This document shows, piece by piece, positions 17,082 to 25,355 of a stretch of 64,000 bases of DNA; position 1 is the stretch's first letter; every line of letters begins with the position of its first letter. Below the pieces are notes generated by a model. That model was not told the origin of the DNA, ran no database searches, and saw only the letters and a list, made by a program, of their open reading frames with translations. Where the stretch lies: NCBI GenBank assembly GCA_938020505.1, contig CALIHR010000026.1, forward strand, positions 67,740-131,739, in the 5' to 3' direction. The DNA is from an uncultured Actinobaculum sp. Lineage in GTDB: Bacteria > Actinomycetota > Actinomycetes > Actinomycetales > Actinomycetaceae. Both the position numbers and the translations under genes were made by a program.

Positions 17082-17333
17082 ATGGCGACCAAGACTTACG
17101 ACGAGCGACTTGCCTCGATGAAGGCGGCCCGCGAAGCCAAGGGCGGCATCGCCGGCCTGTACCACGCCAACATCAACGTGCTCAATCGCGACACCCTCGA
17201 GGACGCGATGGAGCACCCCGAGAAGTACCCGAACCTGACGGTTCGCGTCTCCGGTTACGCCGTCAACTTCGTCCGCTTGACGCGCGAGCAGCAGCTCGAC
17301 GTGCTTTCGCGCACATTCCATGCCGGCAAGTGA
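17082..17333 (+). CDS. grcA: Stand-alone glycyl radical subunit of pyruvate formate-lyase (GrcA-like)
   Basis: Encodes 83 aa from ATG 17082 with AGAAGGAG upstream. About 30 N-terminal charged residues (MATKTYDERLASMKAAREAK) precede H-A-N-I-N-V-L-N-R-D-T-L-E-D-A-M-E-H-P-E, then the glycyl radical motif T-V-R-V-S-G-Y-A-V with Gly58, and the typical C-terminal L-T-R-E-Q-Q-L-D-V-L-S-R-T-F. This equals the last 60 or so residues of E. coli PFL and the E. coli spare domain GrcA/YfiD. In E. coli GrcA repairs an oxygen-cut PFL; here it is the only glycyl radical domain for the PflB upstream, so it should be an obligate subunit. It lies between pflB and pflA and overlaps pflA by 14 bases. Confidence 0.94.
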   Translation: MATKTYDERLASMKAAREAKGGIAGLYHANINVLNRDTLEDAMEHPEKYPNLTVRVSGYAVNFVRLTREQQLDVLSRTFHAGK

Positions 17334-18207
17334 GGCCATTCTGAACTCGCTGGTTGCGAGCGCCGCCGGGGACCAGGACTTCCTGGCCCCGGCGGCCCGC
17401 GTTAAGGGCAACGGCACAGCCGGCCTGATCGAGATGACGGATCTGGAGCACGCCGACAGGCTGCGCCGGATGAGGGAGGGAACCCTCGGGTCTCTCCACT
17501 CGTGGGAGCTCGTGACCGCCGTCGACGGTCCGGGCATCCGTATGACGATCTTTCTGGCCGGCTGCGGGTTGCGGTGCCTTTACTGCCACAACCCCGACAC
17601 CTTTCAGATGCGCGACGGCGAGCCCGTGGAAGTCGACGACCTCCTCAGGCGGATCAAACGCTACAGGAAGACCCTCAACGCCTCCGGCGGGGGAATCACG
17701 ATCTCCGGCGGCGAGGCGATGATGCAGCCGCGCTTTGTCGCGAAGCTTTTAGAAGGGGCAAAGGAACTCGGAGTCCACACGTGTGTCGATACGTCCGGCT
17801 TCCTCGGACGAAATGTCACGGAGGCGATGCTCGACAACATTGATCTCGTGCTCCTGGACGTCAAGGCCGGAATTCCCGAGCTGTACAAGAAGGTCACGAG
17901 CGGCGACCTCCAGCCGACGATCGATTTCGGCGATCGGCTGGCCGAGCGCGGCATCGAAACGTGGATTCGCTTCGTGCTCGTGCCCGGGCTGACGGATTCG
18001 GAGGAGAACGTCGAGGCCGTGGCGCAGATCGTCGAGAAGTGGCCGAACGTCAGCCGCGTCGAAGTTTTGCCGTTCCATCAGATGGGACGGGACAAGTGGA
18101 AGACGCTTGGGCTGAAGTATGAACTGAACGACACGCAGCCGCCCGACAAAGCGCTGATCGAGCGCACGCGTGAGATCTTCCGCTCGTACGGGCTGACCGT
18201 TTACTGA
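17320..18207 (+). CDS. pflA: Pyruvate formate-lyase activating enzyme (radical SAM)
   Basis: Encodes 295 aa. Uses S-adenosylmethionine and a [4Fe-4S] cluster to abstract hydrogen from the glycine of the radical domain (Gly58 of the preceding protein). Seen: H-S-W-E-L-V-T-A-V-D-G-P-G-I-R, the cluster cysteines C82-x3-C86-x2-C89 (G-C-G-L-R-C-L-Y-C-H-N-P), the S-G-G-E-A motif, and D-V-K near residue 185, all typical of PflA. It is about 50 residues longer at the N-terminus than E. coli PflA (246 aa); in-frame ATGs near 17434 and 17470 are other possible starts, and none has a clear ribosome site. The chosen start overlaps the radical-subunit gene, suggesting coupling. Confidence 0.95.
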   Translation: MPASEAILNSLVASAAGDQDFLAPAARVKGNGTAGLIEMTDLEHADRLRRMREGTLGSLHSWELVTAVDGPGIRMTIFLAGCGLRCLYCHNPDTFQMRDGEPVEVDDLLRRIKRYRKTLNASGGGITISGGEAMMQPRFVAKLLEGAKELGVHTCVDTSGFLGRNVTEAMLDNIDLVLLDVKAGIPELYKKVTSGDLQPTIDFGDRLAERGIETWIRFVLVPGLTDSEENVEAVAQIVEKWPNVSRVEVLPFHQMGRDKWKTLGLKYELNDTQPPDKALIERTREIFRSYGLTVY

Positions 18208-18251
18208 ACGTCGGAGTCGAAGGCTGAAACGGGACAGAAGTTCACGCTGGA

Positions 18252-18298
18252 GCGCTCCGCGACAGCCGCATTTCTGGTCATTGGCTGCTGCGGAGCGC
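18252..18298. terminator. Convergent hairpin between pflA and the isochorismatase gene
   Basis: Left arm gcgctccgcgacagcc (18252-18267), right arm ggctgctgcggagcgc (18283-18298), two mismatches, 15-base loop. Lies between convergent stops; no T-run. Confidence 0.45.
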
Positions 18299-18347
18299 GT
18301 CAGATTGGCCGCATGTCGGGGTGTCTGCACGCCGGTGCGGCCGCGTG

Positions 18348-18893
18348 TCAGACGGCTTTTCGGTCGGGGAAGCTTGCCGTCGTCGTGACATCGGTGCGCG
18401 CTTCGGGCAGGACCGTGAAGCCCGCCATCATATTGACCATGGCGACGGCTTGATCCGCTGTGTATCCGAATTCGTCCCTGTCTGCGGTGGTGTGCGCGTC
18501 CGCCACGAGTGTCACGTCATAGCCTCGGTAGACTCCGCCGAAAAGGGTGGAGCGGATGCACGCGTCGGTCATTGCGCCGCAGAGGTAAAAGTGCTTTGCG
18601 CCGAGGCCTTCGAGAACGCCTTTGAGTTCGGTTTCGGCGAAGGCGTCGGCATACGTTTTGGGAACGAGCGGTTCTTCCGGCGCGGGAACAAGCTCGTCGA
18701 CGTACTGCCATCCCGGAGTGTTGCGGGGAATTCCCTCGCTTTCGTGCTGAACCCAGACGACCGGGACGCCTTCCGCTCGCGCCTTCTCGACCAATGCAAC
18801 GACGTTGGCGAGGACTTCTTCGCTGTGGGCCGACGCTTCGAGTACGGCTTTTTGCATGTCGATGACGACCAGCGCCGTTTTCTCGTTTGCCAT
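18348..18893 (-). CDS. Isochorismatase-family cysteine hydrolase
   Basis: Encodes 181 aa. The catalytic triad of the isochorismatase/nicotinamidase fold is present: Asp12 (V-V-I-D-M-Q-K), Lys79 (L-V-P-K-T-Y) and Cys112 (G-A-M-T-D-A-C-I-R-S-T). The cis-peptide-like pattern before the Cys and the Q-D/A-D-A-H-T-T region fit the family. It hydrolyses an amide or ester of a small molecule, which cannot be named. Start ATG 18893 with an AAGGAGCATCC-type site upstream. It is a single gene, convergent with pflA and divergent from pcrA; the shared AT-rich region 18900-19130 contains likely promoters for both. Confidence 0.88.
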   Translation of the reverse strand: MANEKTALVVIDMQKAVLEASAHSEEVLANVVALVEKARAEGVPVVWVQHESEGIPRNTPGWQYVDELVPAPEEPLVPKTYADAFAETELKGVLEGLGAKHFYLCGAMTDACIRSTLFGGVYRGYDVTLVADAHTTADRDEFGYTADQAVAMVNMMAGFTVLPEARTDVTTTASFPDRKAV

Positions 18894-19136
18894 GGATGCT
18901 CCTTTTCGTGCTGGTTTTGTATTGTTTGCGAGTTAATTGGTTGTCGGCAGTCTGCTTGAATATTGGCGACTTGCCGGGGTGTTTTCAGCTTGTTTGGTTC
19001 TTTGTAGTTTTTCTGATTGTTTGTGGTTTATTGTATAACTTATAAACTGAATTATATCGTAAAAGTGTTCGGCTCGAAAGTGTGGAAGTTTGTGCTTCAG
19101 CATTCGGTCGGCGTTCTGACGTAGGCTTGAGGGGTT
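18894..19136. promoter_or_regulatory. AT-rich divergent promoter region, isochorismatase / pcrA
   Basis: By far the most AT-rich intergenic stretch in the central window. On the minus strand it has TTATACAAT-like (around 19031-19040) and TTATAAG-like boxes; on the plus strand tataaact and attatatcg (19040-19062). Either could be -10 boxes. No gene seen. Confidence 0.45.
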
Positions 19137-21911
19137 ATGCGCAACAGTTCTTCTTCGGGCGGACGCGACGCCGCCTATCTCGCCACGATGGAGCGCCTTC
19201 GTGCGCGAATCGCCCAGAATTCCGGGGGGCATCGCGGTGCCGGAGCGGATCAGAGCGCCGGAGCGGATCAAAGTTTGGGAAGGCGCGGGGGAGGGCTCGG
19301 CGGCGAACCGTTCGACGGACCCGCTGACGAATCGCTCGGATGCGACGCTTCCGGCGGGAGGCCCGGCGGCCGTTTTGCAGCCGAATCGGACTCCGCCTCT
19401 CGCGCGGCGAGGGACTCGCGCGTGCAGAGAATCGTCGCCGGGCTCAATCCGCAGCAGCTGGAGGCGGTGACGCATTCGGGGACTCCGCTGCTGGTGGTTG
19501 CGGGCGCGGGATCCGGGAAGACCCGCGTCCTCACATCCCGCATCGGATATCTCATCGCCTCGGGGCGAGCCGCGCCGGGGCAGATCTTGGCCATCACGTT
19601 CACGAACAAAGCGGCCAGGGAGATGCGCGAGAGGCTCGAGTCTGCGTTGGGCGGAAGCGCAATACGCACAATGTGGGTTTCGACCTTCCACTCCGCCTGC
19701 CTCCGCATTCTCCGCTCCGAGCACGACGCATTGGGCATTCGCTCCACTTTCACGATCTACGACGCGCAGGACGCCCAGCGCCTCATGAAGCTCGTGTGCC
19801 GCGAGGAAAACATCGACATTCGGGCGCACCCGCCCAAAAGCCTTTCGCGCCGAGTCTCAGACCTGAAGAACGACCTCGTCACGCCCGAGCAGGCTGCGGC
19901 CGACGCAGCGGACCAAGACTCCCAGGCGCTCGCCCACGCTTACGCCGCCTACCAGAGCCGCCTCAGGCAGGCCAATGCGATGGACTTCGACGACCTCATC
20001 ATGTCCACGGTCGATGTGCTCCGTTCCCATCCCGACGTCGCCGACCATTACAGGCGGCGCTTTCGGCACATACTCGTCGACGAGTATCAGGACACCAACC
20101 GAGCGCAGTACGAGTTGGTCCGGGCGCTCACGGGAACGGCCGAAGACGACAACCACGGCGAGCTGACCGTCGTGGGAGACGCTGATCAGTCGATCTACGC
20201 CTTCCGCGGAGCGACGATCCGCAACATCGAGGACTTTGAGAAGGACTTTCCCGAGGCGCGCACGATCCTCCTCGAGCAGAACTACCGTTCGACCCAGTCG
20301 ATCCTCTCGGCCGCGAACGGCATCATCGCCAACAACAGCGGCCGCCGCCCCAAGCGCCTGTGGACCGATCGCGGCGACGGCGAGAAGATCGTTGGCTACG
20401 TCGCGGACTCTGAGGCCGACGAAAGCGCATTCGTCGTGTCGGAAATCGACAGGCTGCGCGACGACGCCGGAATTTCATACGGCGACGTGGCTGTCTTCTA
20501 CCGGACGAACGCGCAATCGCGGGCTGTCGAGGACATGTTCGTTCGATCGGGGATCCCCTACAGGGTCATCGGCGGAACGCGTTTCTACGAGCGGCGCGAA
20601 ATCAAGGACGCCTTGGCCTACCTCCACGTGATCGTCAACCGCGACGACACCGTCTCCATCCGACGCATCCTCAACATGCCCAAGAGGGGGTTGGGGGCGA
20701 AATCCGAGGAGGCGGTGGCCATGCACGCAGCGCGATGGGACGTGTCCTTCGGGGCTGCGCTTTGCGACGTCGTCGACCCGCATCCCGAACGCGGCCCGGT
20801 TTCGGGGATAGGGAAGAAGGCGTCTGCGACGATGGCCGACTTCGCGGACATGCTCGAAAGCGGGCGTGAAATGGCAGAGGCGGGGGAGGCCCCCGATGCG
20901 ATTCTCGACTTCGCGATGGAGGAGTCGGGCTATCTCGACATGCTTCGTTCGAGCGAGGACCCGCAGGACGAATCCCGCTTGGAGAATCTGGCGGAGCTGC
21001 ATTCCGTGGCCGTCGACTTTCACAAGGCGAATTCCGACGCGACGCTGGCGGATTGGCTCGACCAGGTCTCGCTTGTCTCCGACGCCGATCAGCTCGCCGA
21101 CGGAGACGAGGGCGAGGCAACGCTCATGACCGTTCACACCGCGAAGGGCCTGGAGTTCCCGGTCGTCTTCGTCACGGGCCTGGAAGACGGGACTTTCCCG
21201 CATATGCGCTCGCTCATCGACCCCGCCGAACTGGCAGAGGAACGCCGCCTCGCCTACGTGGCGGTGACACGGGCGCGTCAGCGGCTATACATCACGAGGG
21301 CCGCTACTCGCGCCTCCTGGGGCGCGCCCCAGGAGTTCCCTCCCTCGCGCTTCATCGAGGAGATTCCGGATTCCCTCATCGACTGGAGGCGGTCCGAGTC
21401 AAGCGCGGACGCGGTGCGCCGAACGGGCGGATGGTCCGGAACATGGGGGAGCGGCGGAAGGCGTCGATCCGAAGGCCTCAGCGGAGGCTACGGCGACGAG
21501 TTCGACGGCGTCCCCGTCGTCGGCTCCGGCAAGGGCTTCGTGCCGGGAAAGCTCGGCGTGGATGCGGCTGCGGGAAGCCGCCGGAAGGGTTCGGCGCGGC
21601 GCGCGGACGTGGCGGGAGCCGCGGACGCTTCTGCGGTTTCCGGCGGATCGGCGGGGCCCGGGGGATCCTCGGGGCACGGCGCGGTGCAGGGGCCCTCGGG
21701 GAACGGCGCGGCCGACGGGGCGGATGCCGGACCGTCGGTTCCGGACACCCATGGCTTGGCCGTTGGCGATTCGGTTGTGCACAAGAGCTTTGGCCGCGGC
21801 AAGATCGTCGCCTTCGAGGGGAGCGGGCGCAACACAACGGCCAGGGTGACTTTCTCCAGCGGCCAAACCAAACGCCTGGCTTTGCGCTTCGCACCGCTGG
21901 AGAAGATCTGA
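19137..21911 (+). CDS. pcrA: ATP-dependent DNA helicase PcrA/UvrD type
   Basis: Encodes 924 aa; the usual length is about 720-800, so it has extra tails. SF1A 3'-5' helicase for repair and replication. Seen: Q-motif L-N-P-Q-Q-L-E-A-V, Walker A A-G-A-G-S-G-K-T (residues 122-129), motif Ia I-T-F-T-N-K-A-A, Walker B with D-E-Y-Q-D-T-N, motif III V-V-G-D-A-D-Q-S-I-Y-F/A-F-R-G-A, motif IV Q-N-Y-R-S-T, motif V T-V-H-T-A-K-G-L-E-F-P-V-V-F, and motif VI Y-V-A-V-T-R-A-R. The first 100 residues are a Gly/Ser/Asp-rich, probably disordered extension (with G-A-D-Q-S repeats); a Gly-rich linker (about 765-870) leads to a Tudor-like C-terminal domain (V-G-D-S-V-V-H-K-S-F-G-R-G-K-I-V). Start ATG with GAGGGG upstream. 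Confidence 0.95.
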   Translation: MRNSSSSGGRDAAYLATMERLRARIAQNSGGHRGAGADQSAGADQSLGRRGGGLGGEPFDGPADESLGCDASGGRPGGRFAAESDSASRAARDSRVQRIVAGLNPQQLEAVTHSGTPLLVVAGAGSGKTRVLTSRIGYLIASGRAAPGQILAITFTNKAAREMRERLESALGGSAIRTMWVSTFHSACLRILRSEHDALGIRSTFTIYDAQDAQRLMKLVCREENIDIRAHPPKSLSRRVSDLKNDLVTPEQAAADAADQDSQALAHAYAAYQSRLRQANAMDFDDLIMSTVDVLRSHPDVADHYRRRFRHILVDEYQDTNRAQYELVRALTGTAEDDNHGELTVVGDADQSIYAFRGATIRNIEDFEKDFPEARTILLEQNYRSTQSILSAANGIIANNSGRRPKRLWTDRGDGEKIVGYVADSEADESAFVVSEIDRLRDDAGISYGDVAVFYRTNAQSRAVEDMFVRSGIPYRVIGGTRFYERREIKDALAYLHVIVNRDDTVSIRRILNMPKRGLGAKSEEAVAMHAARWDVSFGAALCDVVDPHPERGPVSGIGKKASATMADFADMLESGREMAEAGEAPDAILDFAMEESGYLDMLRSSEDPQDESRLENLAELHSVAVDFHKANSDATLADWLDQVSLVSDADQLADGDEGEATLMTVHTAKGLEFPVVFVTGLEDGTFPHMRSLIDPAELAEERRLAYVAVTRARQRLYITRAATRASWGAPQEFPPSRFIEEIPDSLIDWRRSESSADAVRRTGGWSGTWGSGGRRRSEGLSGGYGDEFDGVPVVGSGKGFVPGKLGVDAAAGSRRKGSARRADVAGAADASAVSGGSAGPGGSSGHGAVQGPSGNGAADGADAGPSVPDTHGLAVGDSVVHKSFGRGKIVAFEGSGRNTTARVTFSSGQTKRLALRFAPLEKI

Positions 21912-22029
21912 AGCCTGCTGCCTTCCGCGTGCGCCTCGCCGGCCGCGCTTGCCGCTTGCCCGTGTCTTAAACCCGCCGTTTGCGCTCGTCTCAAGCGGCC
22001 GCCGCTTCTTTCCGCGGGCTAGCAGAGCT

Positions 22030-22521
22030 TCAGGGCTCTTCTTCTCCGCGTTTGCCCCTGAGGGTTCGGTTGTAGGCCAAGGCTGCGTCGAGCCAGAAGC
22101 GCAACTGCCCGTCGTCGGCGACGGACGCCGCAGACGCGCGAATCCACCCCGCTCCCATGGCTCGCCCCGGGCTGATCTCGGCGGGCGAGGCTCCCGGGAC
22201 CTCGCTGAATTTCGCGTCGTCGGCGACGTCGATGCGGACGAGGAGATCTCCGTCCTTGGACGCGTGGACCGCCATTTTCTCGTTGACCATGAAAGCCTTG
22301 CCGCCGAACATCGAGACCTCGCGGACCGCAGGCTCGTCGGTAAGAAGATCGCGCAGGCGGGCGACGAGGAGGTCTTTCCCAGATTCTCCGGGCTCCGCGG
22401 AGGCTGCGGGCCGAAACGCGCCCGGGTTAGACGCCGCATCCTTGGACGCGGGGCTTTCAGACATGCTGTGCTCGGACCGAGCGCTTTCAGGCGTCTGGCC
22501 CTTGGAACCGCCGCTTCGCAC
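22030..22521 (-). CDS. TfoX N-terminal domain protein
   Basis: Encodes up to 163 aa from a GTG at 22521, four bases after the stop of the upstream gene; an ATG at 22464 (144 aa) is an alternative, and neither has a clear ribosome site. The core (about residues 50-145) has the TfoX_N look: V-R-E-V-S-M-F-G-G-K-A-F-M-V-N-E-K-M, then D-L-L-V-R-I-D. The first 45 residues are Ser/Ala/Glu-rich and probably disordered. Only the N-terminal domain is present, as in many small TfoX_N proteins, so competence regulation is not implied. Function unknown. Forms a pair with the SnoaL-like gene. Confidence 0.8.
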   Translation of the reverse strand: MRSGGSKGQTPESARSEHSMSESPASKDAASNPGAFRPAASAEPGESGKDLLVARLRDLLTDEPAVREVSMFGGKAFMVNEKMAVHASKDGDLLVRIDVADDAKFSEVPGASPAEISPGRAMGAGWIRASAASVADDGQLRFWLDAALAYNRTLRGKRGEEEP

Positions 22522-22525
22522 GGGA

Positions 22526-22960
22526 CTACGCTTTGTCTGCGGGAGGAGCGAAGGAAAGCCGATCGAAAATCAGCACGCTGTCGACGATCTTTCCCCCTTC
22601 GACGGTGAAGCACTCGGCTGCGGGCGCGGCATCGGCCACGGCGGTCTGCGGGCAGTAGAACAGCGCGACCCGGTTCCCGTCCGCAAAACTCGCAATGTCG
22701 ACGAGCCCCGTCAGCCGCGGTGCGAAACCGCCAATGAACCGCTCGTATTCGCTTTTGCCGTGAAGATCGACGCCGGGGGCGCGGCAGGAGACGTCGTCGG
22801 CGACGAACGCCATGGCAGCTTCGACGTCGCCTCCGGTCCACGCGCGATGGTAGGCCTCGACGATCGAGCGGGGCTGGGAATCGGCGGGCGTAGGGGACTG
22901 GCCGTCGGTGTTCACTCCGGAATGGGGATTCGAGGACGTGACGGGATTATTTTGTGACAT
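22526..22960 (-). CDS. SnoaL/NTF2-like protein
   Basis: Encodes 144 aa. After about 30 low-complexity residues, the sequence V-E-A-Y-H-R-A-W-T-G-G-D-V-E-A-A-M-A-F-V-A-D-D-V, then F-I-G-G-F and a final V-D-S-V-L-I-F-D-R-L-S-F show the cone-shaped SnoaL-like (NTF2 superfamily) fold. Such proteins may be enzymes or ligand-binding; the substrate is not known. Start ATG with AAGGAG eight bases upstream. First gene of a two-gene unit with the TfoX_N gene. Confidence 0.82.
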   Translation of the reverse strand: MSQNNPVTSSNPHSGVNTDGQSPTPADSQPRSIVEAYHRAWTGGDVEAAMAFVADDVSCRAPGVDLHGKSEYERFIGGFAPRLTGLVDIASFADGNRVALFYCPQTAVADAAPAAECFTVEGGKIVDSVLIFDRLSFAPPADKA

Positions 22961-23266
22961 GGGTGCTCTCCTTGACGTCGATTGACTGTGCCCATCGATT
23001 CGGGTGTTCTCTCTTATTGCATTTCAGCCTACAACGTCGCTCCGTCCGAAACGGTTGACGCCAGGCGCGGATCTGACGGAGAGAAGAGCCAGTCTTCTTT
23101 CTCTCAAACAATTCTTGGTGGAACAAGGCGCACGGTCTGCATCATCGGTTCAGGGAAAGAATGCTGGGGGCGAAAGCTCATGTTTGCCTGCCTCGCCCCT
23201 GCCAATCTCCCAGCCGGGGCGAAAACAGGTTTAGGCACAATCGGCCCGCAGAACGGCTTTCGAGCC
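22961..23266. other. Intergenic stretch with no supported gene
   Basis: About 300 bases between the SnoaL gene start and the old yellow enzyme stop, both on the minus strand. It should hold the promoter for the SnoaL pair. An inverted repeat tcgcccc/ggggcga occurs near 23200-23222, without a T-run in the needed direction. Confidence 0.3.
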
Positions 23267-24355
23267 TTACGCCCAGATTCCCCGCCAATACTGCGCGGGC
23301 GTCACCGAGTCGGCGTCTGCGAGCCGATTGGCCCAACGCAGGGGAGCATAGGGGTCGGTCAGAGCCACGCGTCCGATTGCCACGGCGTCGCACCGGCCCG
23401 TCACGAGGGCCTGCTCCGCCTGCTCCCCGCTGGAAATGAGGCCGACGCCCACGACCTTGGCCTGGCTCCCCGAGACCGCCCGCTTGACGTCGGCGGCCAG
23501 CGGCAGCTGGTATCCGGGCCCCACCGGGATCGTGGCCGGAAGGAGGCCTCCCGAAGAAACGTGGAGGACATCGACGCCGTGGGCGACGAGGGCTTCGGCG
23601 GTGCGGCATGTGGCCTCGGAGTCGATCCCTCCCTCGGTCCAGTCGGTTGCGGACAGGCGGACGCACAGGACCTTGTCGCCGATCGCCGATCGGACGGCGT
23701 CGACGATGCGAATGAGGAACCGTCGCCGATTCTCCTCGCTGCCGCCGTATTCGTCGGTGCGGACGTTCGACAGCGGGGAAAGGAATTCGTGAATGAGGTA
23801 TCCGTGGGCGCCGTGCACTTCGACGACGTCGACGCCCGCCGCAACCGCCCGGCGCGCCGCTTGTGCGAAGGCCTCGACGAGCGCGTCGATGCCGGCGACG
23901 CTGAGCTCCGACGGCTTGTCCAAGCCGGGAAAGGCGATCGGACTGGGGGCGACGAGAGTCCAGCCGTCCTGCGTGCCCTCGAAGGCGTGGGCGTAGCCCC
24001 GAAGCGCGGGAGAGGTGCCTGCCTTTCGTCCGGCGTGGGCGATCTGGACTCCGCAGAGAGCGCCCTCAGCGTGAACGGCCTTGACCAATTTGGAGAAACT
24101 CTCGATTTGCCCGTCGTCCCACAGGCCGAGGTCGCGCGGCGAGATGCGGCCCTCGGGCGAAACCGCCGTCGCCTCGACGACGATCGTGCCGAATCCGCCG
24201 ACGGCGCGAGAGCCGTAATGCAGCGTATGCCAATCGGTTGCACGCCCGTCTTCCTGAACGGCCGAGTAGGTGCACATCGGGGCGAGCCACAGGCGATTGC
24301 GAGCCGTCGTGTTGCGGAATGGCGTCGGGGAGAAAAGCATGCTCATAAGCTTCAT
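23267..24355 (-). CDS. NADH:flavin oxidoreductase, old yellow enzyme (YqjM-like)
   Basis: Encodes 362 aa. An FMN-dependent TIM barrel reducing activated C=C bonds (enones, nitro compounds). Seen: W-L-A-P-M-C-T-Y-S with the Cys typical of the thermophilic-like/YqjM subclass, W-H-T-L-H-Y-G-S-R-A, V-Q-I-A-H-A-G-R-K, V-H-G-A-H-G-Y-L-I-H-E-F-L-S-P with N-x-R-x-D-E-Y-G-G, and G-L-I-S-S-G-E-Q-A-E. A TTH-type enzyme is soluble and cytoplasmic. It is a single gene. The start could be ATG 24355 or the in-frame ATG at 24343; both have weak ribosome sites. The physiological substrate is unknown. Confidence 0.93.
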   Translation of the reverse strand: MKLMSMLFSPTPFRNTTARNRLWLAPMCTYSAVQEDGRATDWHTLHYGSRAVGGFGTIVVEATAVSPEGRISPRDLGLWDDGQIESFSKLVKAVHAEGALCGVQIAHAGRKAGTSPALRGYAHAFEGTQDGWTLVAPSPIAFPGLDKPSELSVAGIDALVEAFAQAARRAVAAGVDVVEVHGAHGYLIHEFLSPLSNVRTDEYGGSEENRRRFLIRIVDAVRSAIGDKVLCVRLSATDWTEGGIDSEATCRTAEALVAHGVDVLHVSSGGLLPATIPVGPGYQLPLAADVKRAVSGSQAKVVGVGLISSGEQAEQALVTGRCDAVAIGRVALTDPYAPLRWANRLADADSVTPAQYWRGIWA

Positions 24356-24676
24356 GGTACGCCCGAAGCCTCGGCGCGGACAGTGCCGAAGCGCACGATT
24401 TCCGGGCGCCGCGCCGTGCGAGACGCGTCTGCCGGGGTCCGTCTGTCAAACGTCGCACGGAAGGAGGCCGCAACTCGGTCGCGGCGGACATTCGCCCGTT
24501 CGCGTGTCGAGCCTCGCACGGGAAGGAGCCGGCGCAGGCAAGCCGGCGGTGACGAAGACGACGCGCGTGTTCTCCAAGCGGGCAATTTGGCGGCAGCGGT
24601 GGACACGTGCGGCGACGGTCGATTAGGTTTCCAATGTCCGAACAAGCCCTGACGGGCACAACGAAGGAGGGGCACG
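24356..24676. other. Divergent intergenic region, no gene seen
   Basis: About 320 GC-rich bases between the old yellow enzyme and the DUF4242-like gene. Open frames here do not resemble proteins. It contains an imperfect direct repeat cgtcgcacggaaggag / cctcgcacgggaaggag. No clear promoter boxes. Confidence 0.3.
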
Positions 24677-25204
24677 TTGCCGCTGTACCTAATCGAACTC
24701 AAGCCTGCCGAAGCCACCAAGGAATCCGTCGGCGCCCTCATTGAGAAAGTCGTTTCCGCCGTGGGCTCAAGCGACGGCGAACTCATCGAGACGCAGGTGA
24801 CGTCCGACCACCGGATCGTCTTCTTCGTCGTCGAGGCGGATTCGCCGCGTTTCGCCTCGCCCGTCGTCAAGGCGGTCGAAGGCGTTGCGGAAATCGCCGG
24901 CCCCGACGAGGTTCGGCTTGTGGGCGCCGAGCTTGACGACATCAAGAAGTTGAAGTCCCACGCCGACTACCTCGTTGAATGGGACATTCCCGCAGAGGTC
25001 ACGATGGACCAGTACCTTGCGCGAAAGAAGGCCAATTCCCCGAAGTACGCGGAGGTTCCCGAGGTCTCCTTCCTGCGGACGTACGTCCGGGAGGACACCG
25101 CCAAGTGCCTGTGCTTCTACGACGCTCCCGACGAGGAGGCCGTGACGAGGGCCCGAGCCGCCGTCCAGACGCCCATCGACCGGCTTTTCAAGCTGGACGT
25201 CTGA
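24677..25204 (+). CDS. DUF4242-like protein, 175 aa
   Basis: Starts at TTG 24677 with a strong GGAGGGG site. Soluble, with two ferredoxin-like halves: residues 1-85 (P-L-Y-L-I-E-L-K-P) and a C-terminal region about 95-172 with Y-L-V-E-W-D-I-P, a V-S-F-L-R-T-Y-V and C-L-C-F-Y-D-A-P-D, which resembles DUF4242/SCO4226-type nickel-binding small proteins (E-x-x-Y and a Cys-rich edge). The family link is from memory and modest. It is a single gene ending in a strong bidirectional hairpin. Confidence 0.75.
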   Translation: MPLYLIELKPAEATKESVGALIEKVVSAVGSSDGELIETQVTSDHRIVFFVVEADSPRFASPVVKAVEGVAEIAGPDEVRLVGAELDDIKKLKSHADYLVEWDIPAEVTMDQYLARKKANSPKYAEVPEVSFLRTYVREDTAKCLCFYDAPDEEAVTRARAAVQTPIDRLFKLDV

Positions 25205-25278
25205 GGGGCTTCAGGGATTTCCCGAAGCTTGAAAGGCTTTTGACGCTCGTTTGAATGTGCGACGCCTCCGGCTCGTCG

Positions 25279-25325
25279 CTCGCAAGGGCCTGGAACCCTC
25301 ACGGGTCTCAGGCCCTTGCGAGTTT
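25279..25325. terminator. Strong bidirectional terminator
   Basis: ctcgcaagggcctg (25279-25292) and caggcccttgcgag (25309-25322) form a perfect 14-bp stem, with accc/gggt inside the loop, followed on the plus strand by ttt. Lies between convergent genes. Confidence 0.7.
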
Positions 25326-25355
25326 CGGCCCGCGGGGCGGCGGCTGCTTCGGGCC

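Noticed and set aside
14840..17092. 750-aa minus-strand ORF opposite pflB
   Set aside because: Antisense of pyruvate formate-lyase; no domain and no ribosome site.
16950..17333. 127-aa ORF running from inside pflB into the small gene
   Set aside because: It is the radical-subunit frame extended upstream through pflB; the real start at 17082 has a strong ribosome site. It also shows that pflB and the radical domain are not in one frame.
23190..23225. Terminator after the old yellow enzyme gene
   Set aside because: The tcgcccc/ggggcga stem is preceded, not followed, by the T-run in the direction of transcription.
24356..24676. Possible small gene between the old yellow enzyme and the DUF4242-like gene
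   Set aside because: Open frames here are low-complexity Arg-rich and lack starts with ribosome sites; nothing resembles a protein.
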